In this document: positions 58,333-64,000 of the stretch, piece by piece
Layout: the number at the start of each line of letters is the position of its first letter
Position numbering within the stretch: position 1 is the stretch's first letter
Origin: Pictodentalium vernedei
Lineage: Eukaryota > Mollusca > Scaphopoda > Dentaliida > Dentaliidae
Direction of reading: 5' to 3'
NCBI GenBank assembly: GCA_031216915.1
Contig: CM062296.1
Location: 664,331,838-664,395,837, forward strand
DNA length: 64,000 nucleotides
Made by a program: the position numbers and the translations under genes
The notes under the pieces: generated by a model
Databases searched by the model: none
What the model saw: the letters and a program-made list of their open reading frames with translations, nothing else
Told to the model about the DNA's origin: nothing

Positions 58333-59240
58333 AATGCTTGATTATATATATACCTGGTACCCCCCCCCCCCCCCATCCCACCGCATCCCCACTGGCATTG
58401 CCACACGTAAAGTACGTTAGAAACGGACATTCGAAAGTTTCTCAGTTACGTTTCTCGGAGAAAGTAAAGTTTTTCCACTGATGCACCTCTGGCGAAAAAG
58501 GGCACACGCTGTACCCTTGTCCCAGGGCACGGGGGCAGCTCCCCCGGCTTTCCGTCGTCCTTGACTGGACTCGACCCATTAACTTTCCAGAAAGCGAAGA
58601 GAAAATGATACGAAACATGGGCGATTTATATTTAAAAGACACACCTACAACCGAGTGGAATCACGCTTACAGGAAATACAGTGAGAGACTCCAGCTTATT
58701 GTTCATTGACTTCTTTGGAAATGTATTTGGATTCCAAAGATTTAATTTTCAGGAAATCGTCAGGATCCAGGAAATGACTTATCTCAGATATCTGAGAAGT
58801 GAGAAGATAGAAGCACTACAACAAGCACAGGCATCTTATTTTCTGTGGATTACTGCTTGATATCAGCTGGCACACAACGAAGGCCACGGCGGAAGAAGTT
58901 TTACTGTCACCCTCCATTTGCAGGTTCATATTTGATAAATACACCCCAAATGGCGCTATTTGGGAAGATTTTGTCGCTCGATAGAACATCAATTTCGTGA
59001 ATTACACAAAATGTACATTATTTTATTATTAGTTGTGCACCAGCCTGATAGTATTTTAGAGCGGATGAACCCCCCCCCCCCCCCCAAACCATTGCTATAC
59101 GCCGCTGCTTCTCTGTGCCTGACTAGTATCTTGATATGGATGAATAGTTAGGTGACATAAGATATCCCGCTGTTCTGAAACTGACACTAAAACTCCAGTA
59201 TATCACATAATTATATATAATAATTGTATATACACCAAAT
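58333..59240. other. Stretch with two poly-C runs, no identified gene
   Basis: C runs at 58361-58375 and 59070-59085. GC is slightly raised at 58480-58580. Open frames up to 90 codons overlap on both strands without recognisable motifs. Confidence 0.3.
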
Positions 59241-59494
59241 TAAAAACCCTTTACCTAACATGAAAAGCAGACGACACTTGGTAAAAAAATTCTTGAATAA
59301 CTATTTTTTTTCATTTTTTGTCTCAAAAAACATAGGTTATGACCCCTCATTGGAACGAGCTCGACGAGCTCGTTCCAATGAGGGGTCATAACCTATGTTT
59401 TTGAGACAAAAAATGAAAATATAATTAAAATTAATAGGCGATTTTTGAGAATAGCGCTGGCCGGTTTTGGCCGTTACGTTGGGTAAAGGGTTAA
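59241..59494. mobile_element. TTAA-B palindromic MITE, best-preserved copy
   Basis: 'aaccctttacctaacatg' to GGGTAAAGGGTTAA. The perfect centre is 'cattggaacgagctcgac' with its complement, within arms 'acataggttatgac' and 'gtcataacctatgt'. Subterminal 'gctggccggttttggccgtt' is typical of the family. Confidence 0.85.
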
Positions 59495-60132
59495 TAATTT
59501 AATTATTATCGAGCAAAGTCTCAATAACCACCTTGTAGTTAGTTCACACTGACTACCCCCCCCCCCTCCTCCCCACACTCCCCCAAAAAGATAAAATAAC
59601 TAAAGAAAGAAAGATTTGACCACTGACTCTGATCGTGCAGGGACGTTTCGTCGAGTGGGGGCCGGAGCGGAGGCTGACCCCTCATTCCGGCCCCAAACTT
59701 CAAAACTCGGTGGATCTGAACAGACTTCAAAGTTAAAAATTCGGAGGCCATGAGGGCGTGTAAATGGAATACCGGCGGCTAACACCCCCAAATCAAGACC
59801 CTTTAGCCACGCCCGAGTAAGCGGAGATCTGTTCAGATTCTGATTGTTGAGTGTTAGGGGAATGTAACGGTAATATACTACTCAAAGTTTGCTGAGCACC
59901 AAGAATATCCAACTACCTGTTTTACGTTTTAGTTGAAATATTGTTATGAAAAGTGTATATATTTTATATTTAATTATATCTTTAATGATTTAAGCACAGA
60001 AATTGAGATTTTGTTTGTGTTTGACATTATGTTTTAGCTTTTGAATACGATAACCATGGAAAATGGATATTTGTGGTAAAAGAGGAAATTTTTCAAATTT
60101 GCCAAAAGTTGACGGAGCGAACTGATATGGGT
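59495..60132. other. Flank of the Tc1 element
   Basis: A C run lies at 59556-59566. 'tactactcaaagtttgctga' at 59876 resembles Tc1-family ends and may be the left terminus of the transposon at 60133-61543, but the matching right terminus was not found. Confidence 0.35.
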
Positions 60133-61543
60133 TCAATATCGAGTATGAGACCCATTATTGTTAATTACAGCTTGAAAGCGCCTTCTCATGCTCTCAATCA
60201 GGTTCCAGATGGTCCTTTGTGGGATGTTGTTCCATTCTTGGACCAGCATGGCACCAAGCTCCTGGACACTTCTTGGTTGGACTGAACGAACTGAAATTGC
60301 AAGCTGCGACTCACAGACATGTTCGATTGGATTGAGGTCAGGAGATCTTGCTAGCTAGTCCATACGCTCAATCCCCCCCCCCCCCCCCTCCCTGTCGGTA
60401 CACCCGGACAGCATGGGCAACATGAGGACGGGCATTATCGTCCATCAGAATGAATCTATCACCCACTGCACTTGCATACAATGTGGCGTGGGCATCCAGG
60501 ATCTCATCAATATACCACCGTGCAGTCAATGTTGTACCACGGTCAAGGACACAGAGCTCGGTACGTCCATCCCAGCTGATGCCGCCACAGACCATTATTG
60601 ACCCTCCCTCGTCAGATATAAAAACAACGTCGAGCGCGGTTAGTAGTTGGATGGATGACCATTTCAGCGACTGATTCGCACCCCCGCGTTGGGTCCTTGG
60701 GCAAGGCACTTAACCCCGATTGCCTACATGGGGGCACGATGACGCTGTGTACTAAGGCGTACTGCACGTCGATGGTGCGCATGTATTCAATCAATCTAAC
60801 CCTGCCCTGCCGCGGCGCAGAATTCAGAGTTACGATGTTGGAGAGCTGACAGCTGCTCGTCGTTGCTCAGTGGTTCTCTCCGGGTACTCCGGCTTCCTCC
60901 ACCCGTAAACTGTCACGGCCATGGTTAGCCATTGTGCATAAGTATGTGACCTTAAACACCAATAAATAAATAAATATTGACCCTCCACCATAGCGGTCAT
61001 GCTCAGCAATGTTGGCTGCATGGAATCACTCTCCTGGTCTTCTCCACACCCTAGAACGCCTATCTGTGTTGTCTAGGCAGTACCTTGACTCATCTGTAAA
61101 AAGGACAGGTCGTCAATTTTCTCTGGTCCATCCAACGTGATCCATGGCCCATTCATATCGTGCCTGGCGGTGGTTCTGGGACAGCTGAATGCGAATACAT
61201 GGTCTTCTCGATCGAAGACCACCTTCGTGCAACCTTGCCCGGATAGTCTGCGTCGAAACATTTACCCCGGATGCATTCTGAAGATCACTGCAAAGCTGGG
61301 TTGCTGTGTCTAAGCGGGTTCTACGGGCCTGAATGATCAAAAACCGGTCTTCAGCTGCAGATGTCGTCGGACTGGTGTGCCATACTGCTGAAATCGTGCC
61401 CAGGCTCTGGTGGTCACCGTATGGTGCAGACCACGGGTTTCACCAACCTGACAATGGGCAGCCCCTTGTTCCAGAATCCCTACAGCCCACCACATTTCTG
61501 CTTCAGACAAATGTCTTCTTACATTTGCATTCGTCATATTCAA
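60133..61543 (-). pseudogene. Decayed Tc1-family transposase, split by a SINE
   Basis: Pieces in order on the minus strand: an N-terminal helix-turn-helix (MNMTNANVRRHLSEAEMWWA), a second DNA-binding part (TQTIRARLHEGGLRSRRP), the first catalytic Asp in LFTDESRYCLD, then GGGSIMVCGGISWDGRTE, the second Asp in ILMDDNARPHVAHAV, SPDLNPIEHV with the catalytic Glu, and a C-terminus ending SHTRY and a stop. The DDE signature is therefore present. It is dead: there are stops after REN and after PGE, a poly-C expansion breaks the frame at 60373-60389, part of the C-terminal helix region is altered, and a SINE lies in the catalytic domain. Confidence 0.9.
60608..60974 (+). mobile_element. 5S-rRNA-headed SINE inside the Tc1 transposase
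   Basis: Flanked by the 12-bp duplication TATTGACCCTCC (60596-60607 and 60975-60986). Its first 60 bp or so match 5S rRNA: 'ctcgtcagat', 'gtcgagcgcggttagtagtt', 'ggatggatgacc', that is, the internal promoter region with box C well kept. From 'gggtccttgggcaaggcact' on, the body and 'gaccttaaacaccaataaat' tail are those of the tRNA-headed SINEs in this window. Confidence 0.85.
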
Positions 61544-61817
61544 TCATTAAATCACAAGTGTTTTTGTTGAAATGAAGACTGAATACCCTACACATCTCAC
61601 GTACATGTAGACAGTACACGAAAACATGAAAATCAAGGGGTACATGCTTTCCATGACTGTCATGAAAAGTCTGCCTGTCAAAAGAGCTAATGTAAACACT
61701 GGGGACCATCTCAATACATTCCTCAATCATATCCACCAAAAATATCGCAAATGTGTCATAAGAAAATTTCACAAAGATTCGCTTTGATTTTAGGAATATG
61801 TCTTTACCCAACATGGA
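61544..61817 (-). other. Unassigned open stretch between Tc1 and a SINE
   Basis: On the minus strand one frame is open across this stretch (for example DIFLKSKRIFVKFSYDTFAI, MIEECIEMVPSVYISSF). It stays open through the SINE target site and runs on into the Tc1 5' flank. No domain is recognised and the part beyond the SINE has stops. Confidence 0.3.
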
Positions 61818-62188
61818 AGGGGTGTGGTGGCTCAGTAGGTAGAGGTGCATGCTGCAAGCCGAGAGGTTCTCGGTTCGAATCCCACCTGCGGCAACCGCGT
61901 TGCGTCCTCGGGCAAGCCACTTCATCACCATTGCCCACGTGGGGAAACGGTGGCGCCGTGTACTAAGGCGTACTGCACGTCGATGGTGCACCTGTCTTCA
62001 AGCAATGCTAACCCTGCTTGTGTAGATTTAGTATGTTGGGGAGCTGGCAGTCGCTCGCGGTTCCACGGTGGTTCTCCCCGGGTATTCCGGCTTCCTTCAT
62101 CCGTAAAACTGTCGTGGTTATACTTAGCCATTGTGCAGAAATATGCAACCTTAAACACCAATAATTAAATAAATAAATAAATAATAAA
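61818..62188 (+). mobile_element. Full-length tRNA-headed SINE with target duplication
   Basis: The 14-bp duplication TTACCCAACATGGA lies at 61804-61817 and 62189-62202. The head has box A 'tggctcagtaggtagagg' and a perfect box B 'ggttcgaatcc'. The body has 'cctcgggcaagccactt', 'cgtactgcacgtcgatggtg' and 'agccattgtgcagaaatat', then an (AAAT)n tail. The good promoter and duplication mark it as one of the younger copies. Confidence 0.9.
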
Positions 62189-62202
62189 TTACCCAACATG
62201 GA

Positions 62203-63289
62203 GTGAAAAACAAAGGGGCACGTACAGGGTCTTGGTCAAGGAGCAGTGCTTGAAAATAAACTGCCCTTTGTTTGTTAAAAGATGTCTATCAAGTGTCATC
62301 AAAAGCTCCGCAGTCATAACTCCCCATTTGATACACATAATCAGTTACGGCCCATCCCGCAACATACAGTTGCAAAAAACTTGGCGATATTAAGAAAATA
62401 TTTTCCAAGGGAGCTCAGCACGTATTTTAAAACTGTATCCAAATATTCGCACGTCAGACTTTGTAACCAAAGAGTTTTACCTAATTTTCACATGCATCTG
62501 TACCAAAATATAAACACATCTATGTGACGTAAGACACTGCAAACAAGCACAAAATATGGGAAAAGTGTATATGCGAACAGACAAAGCAAGTTTTACAGAA
62601 TTATATGTCCCTGTGATTTCCTACTGGACTGTTCATCTGTGTCAATTGGACATGGAGTATAACCATTCCATTTTCACTATTGGGATCCTAACAGGGTTAA
62701 CATTTTACCAAAGTTCAGGAGAGAAACGCCCCGATCAGCGCAACGCACAGCACCCGTGCACACTCAGTTAAGGATATCCTCAGTTCGTCTTCGTTAAAGA
62801 CGTTCTCAGTAAGATTTGTAGTCCAAGATACTATTTGGCAGATTTTGTGGTGTTTTCATGACTGGTTGACTAATACAAGAGATTCAAAGATTTCTGATAC
62901 AAATAGTCCCAAGGTTATTACCTTTGACTTATCGAGACGATTCATTTTTCGTTCAGGTGAAGTTGTCCGTGCAATATATCGTGGATTTTAGTTCGAACAC
63001 AGCAATTTCTCCTACTTTGGGATACGAATCAGAACAAACTTGTCAAAAAATTGAACGTTTGCCAAATGGTGAAGCCAGGTGCCAAATATTGATCAGGACT
63101 GGGATAGAATGGGTGTTCCTCCCAGCATACTCTCTTAAATATCCTCATTACACACTCATGTGCAACGAAACAGTATATAGGCGGTCAACGGTCTTGTCGG
63201 TGGCCCTCTTTGTAATCTGGACACTCGTTGATTGTAACTCCTTCATAAAGACACTAGCCCTCCAGTGTTGGCACCCAAGCCAGCAAGAC
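62203..63289 (+). other. Single-copy DNA with a possible exon at about 62957-63240
   Basis: After a pyrimidine-rich 'cattttcgttcag'-type acceptor (near 62957), a frame is open for about 115 codons: VKLSVQYIVDFSSNTAISPT, LGYESEQTCQKIERLPNGEA, then a hydrophobic STVLSVALFVIWTLV. I do not recognise it. The end overlaps the start of a dispersed repeat, so it may be chance. Confidence 0.25.
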
Positions 63290-63965
63290 AATTCTGTAAG
63301 GTATTAGACGCTGTTGTTGCTTGGAACCAGCCTAACCGTTAAACAGTCCATCACCTTTACTTAGATTAAATCGCCTGGACATTTCTGTTGGTCAGAAAAA
63401 TGAATCTATGGTTCGCTTGTCCAACCAACTGAAATATTCCAGACGATAGAATCTAAAATTCTTTCTTTGAATCAATACTTTTCTCAATTAATACTTGATT
63501 TGACCGAATCTTGAATGACTTTGTCAATAGGATAATGAATAGAGACTCACCTCAGCTACAGTTTTATGAATACGCCACATAATTCCACCAATTCTATTTC
63601 TTTAAATCAATACACCCGCTTTGTGTCCTTGGGAAAGGCACTTTATCCCGGTTGCCTACATGGTGGCCCTATGACGCCGTGTGCTAAGGCGTACTGTACG
63701 TCGATGGTGCACATGTCTTCAACCGCTGTAACCCTGCTTGAGCGAAGCTTGAACAGAGTTAGAATGTTGAGGAGCTGACAGTTGCTCGTCGATGCTCGGT
63801 GGTTCTCTCCGGCTTCCTCCACCCGGAAAACTGTCACGGTCACGATTAGCCATTGTGCATAAGTATGTGACCTTAAACACCAATAAATAAATAAATAAAT
63901 AAATATATAAAATTTAAATTAACACGTGAAACGTTTCTCAATCGAGACTTGATTTGACGGAATCT
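63290..63965 (+). repeat. Dispersed repeat N, copy 2, with SINE insertion
   Basis: Matches 10540-10990 in blocks ('aattctgtaagg', 'tctatggttcg', 'ccaactgaaatattccag', 'ccacataattcc'). After the SINE, 'aaaatttaaatt' and 'caatcgagacttgatttga' continue the same match. Confidence 0.5.
63621..63906 (+). mobile_element. 5'-truncated SINE
   Basis: It starts inside the body at 'tgtgtccttgggaaaggca', lacking any tRNA or 5S head, and runs through 'gtactgtacgtcgatggtgc' and 'agccattgtgcataagtat' to (AAAT)n. The body is very close to 32611-32984. Confidence 0.85.
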
Positions 63966-64000
63966 TTAACCCTTTGAACACGAGAGGCCGCTTCACCGTC
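63966..64000. mobile_element. Start of a TTAA-E MITE, cut by the window end
   Basis: TTAACCCTTTGAACACG then 'gaggccgcttc' matches the left end of 4382-4879 (ttaaacctttgtaccac, gaggctgctt). Confidence 0.5.

Noticed and set aside
60608-60670. A 5S rRNA gene
   Set aside because: Only about 60 bp matches, the 5' third and the 3' end of 5S are missing, and it is joined to a SINE body.
61815-61895. A tRNA gene
   Set aside because: Box A and box B are good, but the stem pairing is incomplete and the sequence runs on into a SINE body with (AAAT)n tail and target duplication.
1-64000. Retroviral, LTR or Polinton remains
   Set aside because: No long terminal repeats, reverse transcriptase, integrase, capsid or polymerase motifs were recognised in any frame.

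Overview
This is a window of animal nuclear DNA. It is AT-rich and almost free of genes, and most of it is non-autonomous transposable elements, often inserted into one another. I see no bacterial-type genes, no operons, no rRNA or tRNA genes, and no recognisable retrovirus, LTR or Polinton remains. The repeats are of kinds described from marine invertebrates: elements built like bivalve 'pearl' elements and non-autonomous Helentrons (inverted subterminal repeats, a core of 140-335 bp tandem repeats, a short microsatellite, a 3' hairpin); TTAA-flanked palindromic MITEs of piggyBac type; and tRNA-headed and 5S-headed SINEs with a common body. A mollusc or another marine invertebrate fits best, but the species cannot be named from this. 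HOST CODING SEQUENCE is scarce. The best case is the first coding exon (minus strand, 48377-48854) of a type II membrane protein that resembles the beta-1,4-galactosyltransferase family, ending at a strong splice donor. A broken fragment at 5749-6009 resembles the N-terminal GST-like domain of cytosolic methionyl-tRNA synthetase. Two weak possible exons lie near 50.2 kb and 62.9 kb. LAYOUT: 1-5.7 kb holds Tc1/mariner-type MITEs, one carrying a 156-bp satellite whose units contain perfect nuclear-receptor (estrogen-response-type) palindromes. 6.4-9.1 kb holds two head-to-tail pearl/Helentron-like elements. 12.1-14.3 kb holds a SINE and a three-layer nest. 14.9-18 kb holds two more pearl-like elements. 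19.3-26.4 kb is one continuous nest up to four layers deep, followed by a hAT-like element inside a TTAA MITE with an 8-bp target duplication. 29.2-31.5 kb is a three-layer nest at TTAA sites. 32-34 kb holds a hAT MITE, a full SINE and a recent 220-bp tandem duplication. 35.5-47.3 kb is mainly four long copies of the commonest family (HINE-1) with MITEs between. 47.3-49.6 kb is mostly single-copy and carries the glycosyltransferase-like exon. 49.6-59.5 kb mixes MITEs, SINEs and single-copy DNA. 60.1-61.5 kb is a decayed Tc1 transposase gene split by a 5S-headed SINE. 61.8-64 kb holds two more SINEs and an older dispersed repeat. The names HINE-1 to -4, TTAA-A to -E, N, L, H, P and Q are working labels used only here.
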